Assembly (NCBI GenBank): GCA_034770075.1
Contig: CM068385.1
Span: forward strand, 55,808,746 to 55,872,745
Direction: 5' to 3'
From: Aralia elata
Lineage: Eukaryota; Streptophyta; Magnoliopsida; Apiales; Araliaceae
DNA: 64,000 bases
A model generated the notes under the pieces. That model was not told the DNA's origin. It saw nothing but the letters and a program-made list of their open reading frames with translations, and did not search any database. Position numbers and translations under genes: made by a program. This document shows, one piece after another, positions 44,333 through 55,406 of the stretch (position 1 is its first letter; the number at the start of each line of letters is the position of its first letter).

Positions 44333-47182
44333 AGTGAAGCCCCCAAATTCTCTACACCCCTGTAGCAGATTTGGTGCTCACGTGAAACTATTCAACTATA
44401 AATATTCCATAATATATAACTTCTATCCATCCAAGGTTCACAGTATCCCATAACAGATAATAGTTCTCGTCAGAACGTTAACTATGTTTGGATACTATCA
44501 CTTGGATGTATAGATTCATATCTTATGGATATCTCTTTCATATTGATATTCCCCCTTTATCTGACATTCACAGTATCAATGATAAGTTTGTTCTTGGAAC
44601 TGAAGGGAACATTCCGGTAAAGGTGGCACCTTACCAGCGCTCATTAAGGGTAACCTCAGCGCTTACAGAACTTCTAATATCATTTAAATACCCTCATTCA
44701 GATGTATAGTTCATATGGATACTGTACTGGATCAAATATTACTTTCTAACTTAACTAAGAATGTAAATACAACGCAAGAGATATAAAAAAATGATATATA
44801 TATTTCATAACTTTAAGTTTGATTACAACGTTCTCAGTACTATGTTCTTATTACAACAAAGTCTTATAAGACTTGAATTTATTCAAAACAGTAAGATAAA
44901 CTAATTAACACGGCCTTTTCCCTTGTCTGTCCCTGAAGTTCCGGGATTACCATCTAAAATTGCAAAGGAAAGTTTTATGCAAGAATGAGCTACAAAATGC
45001 TCAACAAGTTTATGTCAAAAATGTAAACACAATGTGTTTGATTTGAAAGAAGTTCAAAAGCTTTTGCCAACTGAGGGTTTAGTACATGTGTATTTCAACC
45101 AGTTCTGTCAGCCTTCACTGATTTAGAACAGCTTTGTTCAGATATCTTATAGGGGATCAGCCTAATCGAGATATCCTAGGAGTATGCATACCATCTTAAT
45201 CGTGCCCAACATGCACTAGATGTTAATATATTATCGACAATAACAACCCATATAGGGTGTTTGTATACTCAGTTATAAGATGTCGTACCAAACAATTTGG
45301 CTTGACATAACAATTCATGCTCGGATAAACAATATATGAATAATAATTCATTTATTAAGTTATGCTGAATCAAGAAGCAATAACTTCACAACAATTGATA
45401 GCAAGATGTATAATACTTGCATAAAGGTAACAAGGTTTAGAGACTTACATGTGCGTAGTACGTTTAGTTTACGCTGTCTATCTACGTCACGTAGTCTATT
45501 TATGTCTATTTATACCAATAATAAGTGTTAGAATACTTGCACATAGTTTAAAGGAATAGAAGGCTTGCCTCGTATATCTTTTAAAGATAAATATAACGGT
45601 CTAAACGTTCATCGTAAATCCTATACGATTATCGGCGTACATAACTAGTTAAACGTTTAACAATTAACGCTTATAATTAAGAATTCTTCTACTATACACG
45701 AAATAATTTCGGCATTATAACTGCTTATAGAATGAATATTTCTGAACTATATTTAAAATAAATTGAGCATTATAACTGCTTGCAAAATGAATATTCGTTT
45801 ACTATGTTTGAAATAACTTGGGCATTATAACTGCTTATAAAATGAATATTCGGCCATTATATTTGAGATAAATTCAGCATTATAACTGCTTAGAAAATGA
45901 ATATTCGTTTACTATATTTGAAATAACTTGGGCATTATAACTGCTTATAAAATGAATATTCGGCTATTATATTTGAGATAATTTCAACATTATAACTGCT
46001 TATAAAATGAATATTCTTACTAAATACTTGAAGAAAATTGAACATAGTAACTGCTTATAAAAGTAAATTTTCAACTTTATAAGAGAAATAAATCGGACAT
46101 TATAATTGCTTGTAAATAGGACTTTTGTACTATATACATAAAATAATTTGGGCATTATAACTGCTTGTAAAAGTATATTTTTACTAATACATACATAAAA
46201 ATAAAAATTATAACTACTAGAGTATACCTCTTGTAGTTGCTAGCTTTACCTCCAATCGCGTAGCGCTTCGATGCTTAGAAAGTAATTTTTATCTCACAAT
46301 ATCTCTTAGAATATAAATATAGAGTGTTTTTGCTCTTGAACTGCTCTTGAAAAATAGTAAGGAATGAATGAACTGAGCTTGCTATTTATAGGAAAACCAA
46401 GTTTCACTAATTGCACGCTAGGGGCTCGGCTTATTACACTTTGCACCCTAGCATATTCTTAGAATATTCTTCTAAGCTCCTTAATGAAAATATCTTCCAA
46501 GCTCGACAATGCAGCTTGCAATTTGAACTTATCTTCTAAGCTCCTCAATGAAAATATCTTCCAAGCTCGACAATGCAGCTTGTAATCTAAGCTCCTCAAT
46601 AAAAATATCTTCCAAGCTCGACAATGCAGCTTGCAATTGAACCTATCTTCTAAGCTCATCAATGAAAATATCTTCCAAGCTCGACAATGCATCTTGTTAC
46701 CGTAAGCACGACAAATCACTTTGTCATTCCCAAGTACGACACTGCAACTTGTCAAAAATAATTTGTCGGGATGCTTCTTGGTGAAATCATTGAAAGCACG
46801 ACAAATTATTTTGTCAATGTAAGCACGACTAAGCAGCTTGACAAATTTTTTTTTTATTTGACCTAATTCATCATTTACATAATATAATCACAAAACACCT
46901 GCTTCAAAATATCATTTCGATCTTTATTAAGCACATATGTTACAAAATTCGAATCTCATTAGGGCTTAAGGTTTTAAACTTCTTGATACCTAGTTTTAGG
47001 TTATAGGCTCTAATTATAAACGTATACGATAGCGTTTTCGAATCGTATTAGGTTTTCAAAGATTACCTGAACAATCGTTCATTAGAGCATACAATCACAT
47101 AACACAGAGTTGGAATAAGAAATTTCATTTTATAATCACATAATTTACATATACGAGTCTTATTAAGGTTTGGAATATCACA
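44333..47182 (-). mobile_element. 3' LTR (left) of the nested Tekay-like element
   Basis: 2850 bp. Includes decayed tandem units of about 55-60 bp built on GCATTATAACTGCTTATAAAATGAATATTC (45710-46160), then a hairpin-forming unit AAGCTCGACAATGCAGCTT repeated about four times (46497-46695), AAGCACGAC units (46705-46850), and a TATA box on the minus strand (46382-46390). The final 330 bases resemble the LARD-like LTR. Confidence 0.9.
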
Positions 47183-47228
47183 TTCACTCCCTCGAATAAG
47201 AATTTCGTTCTCAAAATTACAGTACAGA

Positions 47229-48200
47229 TTACAGAAACAAATGTGGGTAGTTGTCTCGCATTTTACTCTCGAGCTCCCACGTAGATTCCTCTGTGTTTTG
47301 ATTTTTCCAAATTACCTTGATTGAATGTACCTTGATTGAATGTATCACTTTATTCCATAGAATTTGTTCTTTCCTATCTATGATTTCAATAGGAATTTTC
47401 TTCATATGATAAATCTTTCTCGATTTGAATAGGATCGTGATCTATTACGTGTTTATAATCGGATTTATATGGTCGTAACACGGACACATGAAACACGTTA
47501 TGGATATGATCTAACTCAGGAGGTAGGGCTACCTCATAGGCTACCTCACCTATCCTCCTTAATATTTGGAATGGTCCAATGAATCTCGGACTCAATTTTC
47601 CTTTCTTGCCGAAACATATTTTGCCTTTCCATGGAGATACTTTCAAAAATATGTGGCTCCCGTCATCGAAATCTTGTCGTTTCCTGTGTTGATCCGCGTA
47701 CTTCTTCTGTCGATCCTGAGACGCCTGCAACATAATGGCGTCTTACATTTCCTTCTATACAGAGCTTCAAATGGTGGAATTCCTATGCTGACATGGTAAC
47801 TATTGTTGTAAGCAAACTCTACTAAAGGTAATTGATCCTCCCAACTTCCCTTGAAGTCCATGATGTAAGTTCTCAACATGTCCTCCAATGTTTGAATTGT
47901 CCTCTCACTCTGACCGTCTGTTTGTGGGTGATAAGTTTTGCTTAATCTCAACTGGGTTCCTAAGTGTTTCTGAAGACTTTTCTAAAACTTTGAAGTAAAC
48001 CGTGGATCTCAGTCTGATACTATAAAAATAGGGACTCCATGTCTAGAAATAACTTCATTGATGTAAAGCTTGGCTAATTGGTCAAGACTGAAGTTAACTT
48101 TTATGGGTAGGAAATGAGCTGACTTGGTAAGACGATCTACAATTACCCAAATGGCATTGTGACCTTTCTGTGTGTTTGGGAGACCTACTACGAAATCCAT
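47229..48200 (-). pseudogene. Tekay integrase core and chromodomain-like tail
   Basis: The catalytic triad is visible: D in VIVDRLTKSAHFLP, D in FIVSD followed by a stop and DPRF, and E in TDGQSERTIQTLEDM. The C-terminal region LQASQDRQKKYADQHRK, GPFQILRRIGEVAYEVALPPELDHIHNVFHVSVLRPYK leads into a chromodomain-type end (IKVIWKN...EESTWELE). Chromodomains steer integration to particular chromatin. A 15-base direct duplication gives the repeat HSIKVHSIKV near 47322-47351, absent from the relative at 55265. A deletion of about 100 bases lies near 47745. Confidence 0.85.
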
Positions 48201-49151
48201 GGTACTATGTTCCCATTTCCACTCAAGAATTTCTAAGGGTTGCAGTAACCCACTAGGTTTTTAATGTTCGGCTTTAACCCTTTGACAAGTTAAACATTTA
48301 CTTACCCATTCCGCTATTTCTCTTTTTATGTTCGACCACCAAAAGTTTCTGCTTAAATCTTTGTACATTTTTGTACTACCCGGATGCACGGCGAACTTAG
48401 AGTTATGGGCTTCATTCAGTATTTCATCTTTTAGTTCTTGTACGGAGGGGACCCAAATTCTATCCTCGTACCTCAGTACCCAATCTTTATCTATTCTGAA
48501 TTTGACATTCTTTTTGTGAGTTAATTCAGTTTTACACCTCTGACACTCTTCATCTGTCTCTTGTAGTTCCCTGACTTTATCCTGTAAAGTCGAACCACTT
48601 CCTACAATGAATAACTTTTGGGTAGAGTTAACTGGAACTCTTACCTCAATCTCAAGTTTATTAAACTCTTTTATAAGTACCTCATTGTTTGTTATAACGT
48701 TCAACTTCTCTTGGTTCTTTCTACTTAACGCATCCGCAATGACGTTGGCTTTCCTGGGATGGTAGAAGATGTCACAATCAAAATCCTTTATCAACTCTAA
48801 CCATCTCTTCTGCCTCATGTTTAACTCCTTCTGCGTAAAAATATACTTCAGACTTTTGTGATCTGTGTAGATCTCACACTTCTCCCCGTACAAGTAATGC
48901 CTCCAAATTTTCAAGGCAAATACCACAGCGACTAACTCAAGATCATGAGCAGGATACTTCTTCTCATAATCTTTGAGTTATCGTGATGCATATGCAATCA
49001 CCTTCCCATGTTGCATCAACACACAACCTAATCCCTTGTGTGATGCATCACTATAAACTATAAGACCCCCGGTATTATCTGGTAATGATAACACTGGTGC
49101 CATACTCAAACGTTTCTTCAACTCTTGGAAGCTTTCTTCGCATTTATCTGT
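48200..49151 (-). pseudogene. Tekay RNase H and integrase zinc-binding domain
   Basis: RNase H with DASHKGLGCVLMQHGK (about 49060-48995), ALKIWRHYLYGEKCEIYTDHKSLKYIF (with the DH pair) and the YHPRKANVIADALSR end. Then the integrase zinc finger: HNSKFAVHPGSTKMYKDL and WVSKCLTCQRVKAEH (H-H-C-C). Two stops, at about 48979 (CGA to TGA within ASR-L) and 48259, fit C-to-T changes. Confidence 0.85.
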
Positions 49152-50385
49152 CTAGACGTACTTTACCGTCTTTCGAGTTAAATTGGTTAGTGGGGTTGCT
49201 ATTTTCAAAAAGTCTTGTGTAAAACGTCGGTAGTACCCTACTAACCCGAGAAAACTTCTTACTTCTATTGGAGTTGTTGGTTGTTCCCAATTCACAACCA
49301 TCTCTATCTTTGTTGGATCTACCGCGATCCCATCCTTGTCAATCACATGACCCAAGAATTGGTCTCATTCTAACCAGAATTCACACTTGGAAAACTTTGC
49401 ATAAAGTTGTTCCTTTCGTAATATCTCTAATACGCTCCTTAAATGTTCATCATGCTCTTCTCGTGTTTTCGAGTATATTAAAATATCATCGATAAATACT
49501 ACGACAAATTTTTCTATGCATAGTTTAAACACTCGGTTCATCAAGTCCATGAATGTTGTCGGTGCATTCGTCAATCCAAAGGACATCACAAGAAACTCAT
49601 AATGTCCATAGCGTGTCCTAAACGCTGTCTTCGACACATCTTCTTTTCGTACCTTTAATTGATGATAACCTGATCGTAGGTCGATCTTCGAAAAGTGTTC
49701 GGCCCCTTTCAGCTGGTCAAATAGATCATCAATTCTTCGTAAAGGATATTTATTCTTTATTGTTAACTTATTTAGTTCTCGATAATCGACACAAACCTTA
49801 AAGTTCCATCCTTCTTCTTTACAAACAACACCGGTGCTCCCCAAGGTGAAACACTGGGTTGTATGTACTTCTTGTCTAAGAGTTCTTGTAACTGCACAAG
49901 TAACTCCTTCAACTCAACTGGTGCCATCCTGTAAGGTGCCTTCGAAACTGGTGCCATACCAGGTGCAAGATCGATAACAAACTCGTTCTCCCTATCTGGA
50001 GGAAGACCTGGTAAGTCATCGGGAAACACATCTTGAAATTCTCTAACTACAGGTATTTGATCTAGCTTTACTCCTTCCTTTCGAGTATCCACTATATATG
50101 CCAAATAACCTGTACAACCCTTCCTAAGCAATCTCTCTGCCTGCATTACTGTCAGACATCGAGATCGTTTAGGTGAACAACCACCGTTGAACACTATCTT
50201 TGACTTCGACGCAGTCAACAGATTTACACGCTTCCGATGGCAGTCAATCATTGCATTATGATTAACCAACCAATCCATGCCTAAAATTATGTTGAATTCC
50301 CCCAGCTGTATAGGAATAAGGTTCACAAGAAACTTGTGTCCCTTAATCTCTACGTTACAATTTCTATATATGGTTTTAACGAAAT
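49152..50385 (-). pseudogene. Tekay reverse transcriptase
   Basis: From the protease-RT linker (ILGMDWLVNHNAMIDC, VFPDDLPGLPPDRE, YRMAPVELKEL) into fingers and palm (WGAPVLFVKKKDG; VCVDYRELNKLT; KIDLRSGYHQ; FGLTNAPTTFMDLMN) and the catalytic FIDDILIYSK, where the aspartate pair is intact. The thumb follows (KFSKCEFWLE, stop, DQFLGHVIDKDG). One frameshift near 49805 lies between the VKKKDG and CVDYREL motifs, and one in-frame TGA at about 49363. Confidence 0.88.
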
Positions 50386-51009
50386 TATCTCTCTATTTGC
50401 AATTTCTACACTAAAAGGTATGTCTAAGTCTTCACATGACATATTCAAGTTTTTAGCAAAGCTATTAGACACAAATGAATAAGTAGCACCAGAGTCGAAT
50501 AACACGTATGCATTTAAAGTGTTAATAGGGATGATACCTGTCACCACGTCCTGTGAAGTAACAACATCCCTCATCGTCATATTAAATGTTCTGGCGGTTG
50601 GACGACTCTGACCTCCAGCTCCTGCTACTGTTGGTTTAAAGTTATTGTTGGTTATTTGGTTTCCCCCTCCATTTTGATTCCTGGTTCTTGGGCAATTTCT
50701 AGCTATGTGATCCATTGACCCACAGTTGAAACACCTACTCCTATTGGTTGTAGGACACTCAGGGGCATAGTGTCCCTCATGACCACACTTGTAACAAGTC
50801 ACCTTCTTTTTAAGACACACTCCTCTATGATTTTTCCCACATATAGCACAAAGGTCATTTCTATTGTTGTTTCTATTGTTGTTGTTGTTGTTGTTATAAT
50901 TAAAGTTATTTCCCTTTCTCCCAAAATTATTATTAAAAGTGGCATCCCACTTTCTCTTGTTATTATTATTAAACCCTCCAATACTTGCTTCCCCTTTAAA
51001 CCTCCCCAT
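50386..51009 (-). pseudogene. Tekay gag zinc knuckles and aspartic protease
   Basis: A long asparagine run (N-rich, from AAT/AAC repeats at 50870-50960) precedes the cysteine motifs: CAICGKNHRGVC, CYKCGHEGHYAPEC and CFNCGSMDHIARNC. The latter two are full C-x2-C-x4-H-x4-C knuckles that bind nucleic acid. Protease follows, with the catalytic LFDSGATYSFVS; D-S-G replaces the more common D-T-G, as is usual in these elements. The frame is lost near 50385, just after REIIS. Confidence 0.88.
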
Positions 51010-51698
51010 TCAGTTTGACTCTTTCTCTCCTTGTGAAATTTTAACAGAGTTTCACTCTCGTTTTCAGCTATGATAGCTTTCTCGAGAATTTCTGGGAAGG
51101 TTTTTACTTGGAACACCGACAACTTACTACGAATCTGGGATTTCATACCCTCGTCATACCTCCTGGTCTTCCTTGCCTCCGAATCAACTTGATGCGGGGC
51201 AAACCTAGCTAGTTCATTAAACTTAGTTGTATACTTAGACATAGTAAGCTCTCCTTGTTTTAACTCTAAGAATCGTACCTCCATATGATCTTGCATCGAT
51301 TGGGGAAAGTAATTCTCAAAAAATAGTTCTTTGAACCTATCCCAAGGAACCATCCCTACACCTACACGAAACTTAGTAGTTTCCCACCAATGATTCGCCT
51401 CACATTTGAGAAAAAAAGTGGCAAAGACCGTCTTTTGGTCTTCGCTGACATTAGTTACTATAAAGAACTTCTCTATTTCAATAATCCAGGTTTGAGCCTC
51501 AACGAGTTCTGCGGTCCCTTTAAACTCAGGCGGACCTACAAGTTTAAAGTCTTTAAATATGGTGCCCTGTGGGGTAACTGCATTAGGTTGGTTTGGTTGA
51601 CAACCTTGTAAGGCTCCTAAGAGTATATCCACTAATTGTTGGGTAGGGTTTGTTTCTTTATCCTCTCTTTTTGTCTGATTTCTCCTTCTTGTTGCCAT
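50800..51698 (-). pseudogene. Tekay gag body (retrotransposon gag domain)
   Basis: MATRRRNQ start, glutamine/proline-rich N-terminus, then the retrotransposon gag core: PPEFKGTAELVEAQTWI, FATFFLKCEANHWWET, WDRFKELFFENYFP and FLELKQGELTMSKYTTKF. In the family this part assembles the particle. The frame is open to about 51000; downstream the correct frame shifts to the one beginning MGRFKGEASIGG at 51009. Confidence 0.85.
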
Positions 51699-52249
51699 GA
51701 TTCTAGAAATAAAGGAAAAACAAGTATAAATACAAGTATATACTGCACACAGAGTTAACAATTTGATTTGTACAAACACAACTTGTATATTACATACTGA
51801 AGATTACATATCTGACTAGTGGTTTATACTACCACTAGTTAGTACAAAGGATTCCCTATTTACAACCAAAATCTTTTATAATACATATTGCTGAAAGTAA
51901 ACCTAAGTACTATCCCATACTTAACGACCACACGCCTCATCATAGGCATCCTAGATCATGTGGCATACCACTGATTGATCTATCAGATAGTCTACCTTCT
52001 TCTCTTCTACTGGATATCTAACTACTCGACGTTCTAAGTCGTCGAACGAGTTACGACACCCTCGTACAACTCGATCTAACTGCACTTGTACATCCCATAA
52101 AAGAATTTTACTTGTTTAGTATGATAGTAAGGCAAGTTTACACATAAATATAAAGCTTTTAAGGTTATTTCATGTATAATTAAGTATTTTACGAACTCAA
52201 AGACTATATCCTAAGGTATTTCCTAACTACCTTAGAGCTATAATCTACA

Positions 52250-52261
52250 GCTCTGATACCA
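52250..52261 (-). other. Primer-binding site, initiator methionine tRNA (Tekay element)
   Basis: The reverse complement is TGGTATCAGAGC, three bases inside the right LTR. It is the same primer class and spacing as in the LARD-like element. Confidence 0.9.
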
Positions 52262-52264
52262 ACT

Positions 52265-55081
52265 TGTGAAACCCCCAAATTCTCTAAACTCCCTGTAGCA
52301 GATTTGGTGCTCACGTGAAACTATTTAACTATAAATATTCCATAATATATAACTTCTATCCATCCAAGGTTCATAGTATCCCATAACAGATAATAGTTCT
52401 CGTCAGAACGTTAACTGTGTTTGGATACCCTCACTTGGATGTATAGATTCATATCTTATGGATATCTCTTTCATATCGATATTCCCTATCTATCTGACAT
52501 TCACAGTATCAATGATAAGTTTGTTCTTGGAACTAAGGGGCGCATTCCAGTAAAGGTGGCACCTTACCGGCGCTCATTAAGGGAAACCTCAGCGCTTACA
52601 GAACTCCCAATATCATTTAAATACTCTAATTCAGATGTATAGTTCATATGGATATTGTACTAGATCAAATGCTACTTTCTAACTTAACTAAGAATGTAAA
52701 TACAACGCAAGAGATATAACAAAAGATAATATATATATATATATATATATATTTTATAACTTTAAGTTTGATTACAACGTTCTCAGTACTATGTTCTTAT
52801 CACAACAAAGTCTTATAAGACTTGAATTTATTCAAAACAGTAAGATAAACTAATTAACACGGCCTTTTCCCTTGTCCGTCCCTGAAGTTCTGGGATTACC
52901 ATCTAAAACTGCGAAGGAATGTTTTATGCAAGGATGAGCTACAGAATGCTCAGCAAGTTTATTTCAAAAATGTAAACACAATGTGTTTGATTTGAAAGAA
53001 GTTCAAAAGCTTTTGCCAACCGAGGGTTCAGTACGTGAACAATGTGTTTCAACCAGTTCTGTCAGCCTTCAATGACTTAGAACAGCTTTGTTCAGATATC
53101 TTATAGAGGATCAGCCTAATCGAGATATCTTAGGAGTATGCATACTATCTTAATCGTGCCCAACATGCACTAGATGTTAATATATTATCGACAATAACAA
53201 CCCATATAGGGTGTTTGTATACTCAGTTATAAGATGTACCAAACAATTTGGCTTGACACAACAATTCATACTCGGATAAATAATATATGAATAATAATTC
53301 ATTTCTTAAGTTATATTGAATCAAGAAGCAATAACTTCACAACAATTGATAACAAGATGCACAATACTTGCATAAAGGTAACAAGGTTTGGAGACTTGCA
53401 TGTGCGTAGTACGTTTAGTTTACGCTGTCTATCTACGTCACGTAGTCTATTTATGTCTATTTATACCAATAATAAGCGTTAGAATACTTGCACATAGTTT
53501 AAAGGAATAGAAGGCTTGCCTCGTATATCTTTTAAAGATAAATATAACGGTCTAAACGTTCATTGTAAATCCTATACGATTATCGACGTACATAACTAGT
53601 TAAATGTTTAACAATTAACAATTAACGCTTATAATTAAGACTTCTTCTACTATATATGAAATAATTTCAGCATTATAACTGCTTATAGAATGAATATTTC
53701 TCAACTATATTTAAAATAAATTGAGCATTATAGCTGCTTGCAAAATGAATATTCGTTTACTATGTTTGAAATAACTTGGGCATTATAACTGCTTATAAAA
53801 TGAATATTCGACTATTATATTTGAGATAATTTAAGCATTATAACTGCTTAGAAAATGAATATCCGTTTACTATATTTGAAATAACTTGGGCATTATAACT
53901 GCATATAAAATGAATATTTTTACTAAATACTTGAAGAAAATCGAACATAGTAACTGCTTATAAAAGTAAATTTTTAACTTTATAAGAGAAATAAATCGGA
54001 CATTATAACTGCTTGTAACTAGGACTTTTGTACAATATACATAAAATAATTTGAGTATTATAACTGCTTGTAAAAGTATATTTTTACTAATACATACATA
54101 AAAATAAAAATTATAACTACTAGAGTATGCCTCTTGTAGTTGCTAGCTTTACTTCCAATCGCGTAGCGCTTCGATGCTTAGAAAGTAATTTTTATCTCAC
54201 AATATCTCTTAGAATATAAATATAGAGTATTTTTGCTCTTGAACTGCTCTTGAAAAATAGTAAGGAATGAATGAACTGAGCTTGCTATGTATAGGAAAAC
54301 CAAGTTTCACTAATTGCACGTTAGGGGCTCGGCTTATTACACTTTGCACCCTAGCATATTTTTAGAATATTCTTCTAAGCTCCTCAATGAAAATATCTTC
54401 CAAGCTCGACAATGCAGCTTGAAGTTTGAACTTATCTTCTAAGCTCCTCAACGAAAATATCTTCCAAGCTCGACAATGCAGCTTGCAATCTAAGCTTCTC
54501 AATGAAAATATCTTCCAAGCTCGACAATGCAGCTTGCAATTGAACCTATCTTCTAAGCTCCTCAATGAAAATATCTTTCAAGCTCGGCAATGCAATTTGT
54601 TACCGTAAGCACGACAAATCACTTTGTCATTCCCAAGCACGACACTGCAACTTGTTAAAAATAATTTCTTGGGATACTTCTTGGTAAAATCGTTGAAAGC
54701 ACGACAAATCATTTTGTCAATGTAAGCACGACTAAGCAGCTTGAATTTTTTCTTATTTGTCCTAATTCATCGTTTACATAATATAATCACAAAACACCTG
54801 CTTCGAAATATTATTTCAATCTTTATTAAGCACATATGTTACAAAATTCGAATCTCATTAGGGCTTAAGGTTTTAAACTTCTTGATACCTAGTTTTAGGT
54901 TATAGGCTCTAATTCTAAAGGTATACGATAGCGTTTTCGAATCGTATTAAGTTTTCAAAGATAACTTGAACAGTCATTCATTAGAGTATACAATCACATA
55001 ACACAGAGTTGGAATAAGAAATTTCATTTAATAATCACATAATTTACATATATGAGTCTTATTAAGGTTTGTAATATCACA
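52265..55081 (-). mobile_element. 5' LTR (right) of the nested Tekay-like element
   Basis: 2817 bp, the partner of 44333-47182. It differs by an (AT)n expansion (52727-52752), lost or gained GCATTATAACTGC units (53650-54110) and point changes, including a damaged TATA box (CTATGTATA at 54285-54293 on the plus strand). Contains the hairpin units AAGCTCGACAATGCAGCTT (54397-54600). Confidence 0.92.
54390..54740. repeat. Hairpin-type minisatellite in the Tekay LTR
   Basis: Units of about 60 bases with CAAGCTCGACAATGCAGCTTG, whose six-base arms CAAGCT/AGCTTG can pair, alternate with CTAAGCTCCTCAATGAAAAT. AAGCACGACAAATCA variants follow. The same array, with a different unit number, lies at 46490-46850 in the other LTR. 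Frames of 60-98 codons across it are repeat artefacts. Confidence 0.85.
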
Positions 55082-55388
55082 CCTCCTGAGTTGGAGCACA
55101 TACATAATGTGTTTCATGTTTCAGTTTTGCGACCTTATAAGCAAGACTATAAGCATGTAATAGAGTATGAACCTATTCAAGTAGAAAAAGACTTAACATA
55201 TGAAAAAATTCCGATTCAGATAATTGATAGGAAAGAGCAAGTCTTAAGAAATAAGGTAATACCTTCTATAAAGGTAGTATGGAGGAACTACAATGTCGAA
55301 GAAGCAACGTGGGAACTCAAAGAAAAGATGAAGAAAAATTATCCTCATCTTTTTGTGTAACCCTGTATTTTAATTTTGGGGATAGAAT

Positions 55389-55406
55389 CCTTATAAGTGG
55401 GAATAA
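55389..55406 (+). other. Polypurine tract of the outer chromovirus
   Basis: ATAAGTGGGAATAA directly before TGTAACGACCG, 28 bases after the pol stop. It marks the start of the 3' LTR and confirms the plus orientation of the outer element. Confidence 0.75.

Larger units (their letters stand above)
47229..51698 (-). pseudogene. Tekay-like gag-pol polyprotein, broken
   Basis: Starts at ATG 51698 (MATRRRNQTKRE) and ends at TAA 47229-47231. The order is gag, CCHC knuckles, protease, reverse transcriptase, RNase H, integrase, chromodomain-like tail, as in plant chromoviruses. The frame breaks near 51000, 50385 and 49805. From 49844 leftwards the frame is constant but has stops near 49363, 49150, 48979, 48259 and 48007. 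About 100 bases of the integrase C-terminal region are deleted near 47745 compared with the plus-strand relative (44030-44130), shifting the frame. The element could have been autonomous before these changes. Its proteins, or those of intact relatives, are candidates to move the LARD-like element. Confidence 0.9.
44333..55081 (-). mobile_element. Tekay-like chromovirus, complete ends, 10.7 kb, nested in a related element
   Basis: LTRs 44333-47182 and 52265-55081, target duplication CCTCC (44328-44332 and 55082-55086). The right LTR starts TGTGAAACCCCC; the left copy's start is mutated to AGTGAAGCCCCC. Coding sense is minus, with gag at the right, the primer site at 52250-52261 and the purine-rich tract at 47183-47195 (reverse complement TCGAGGGAGTGAA). 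It inserted into the integrase C-terminal region of a chromovirus in the opposite orientation. All domains are present in order, but the frame is broken. Confidence 0.92.
42280..55360 (+). pseudogene. Chromovirus (Tekay-like Gypsy) pol, 5'-truncated and split by a related element
   Basis: The plus-strand pol begins abruptly at 42280 inside the reverse transcriptase (DILVYSKTQED). It continues through the thumb (KFSKCEF, FLGHMIDKDGI), RNase H (VYCDASHRGLGCVLMQHGK, TDHKSLKYIFT), integrase zinc finger (HPGSTK...C-x2-Y) and integrase core (IVDRLTK, MSDRDSRF, SERIIQTLEDM, giving the D, D and E positions). It is interrupted at 44332 in VALPP and resumes at 55087 with ELEHIHNVFHVSVLRPYK and a chromodomain-like end, stopping at 55358-55360. 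A frameshift near 42350 and many in-frame stops, mostly TGG or CAG changed to TAG/TGA, are present. gag, protease and the reverse transcriptase N-terminus are missing. Confidence 0.88.

Noticed and set aside
47566..49495. Plus-strand ORFs within the Tekay pol region
   Set aside because: Antisense to recognised integrase and reverse transcriptase motifs.
42280..55360. Endogenous viral (pararetrovirus) origin for the pol fragments
   Set aside because: Domain order with integrase after RNase H, chromodomain-like tail, LTRs and TSDs fit Ty3/Gypsy chromoviruses. No movement-protein or coat-protein-like motif was seen.
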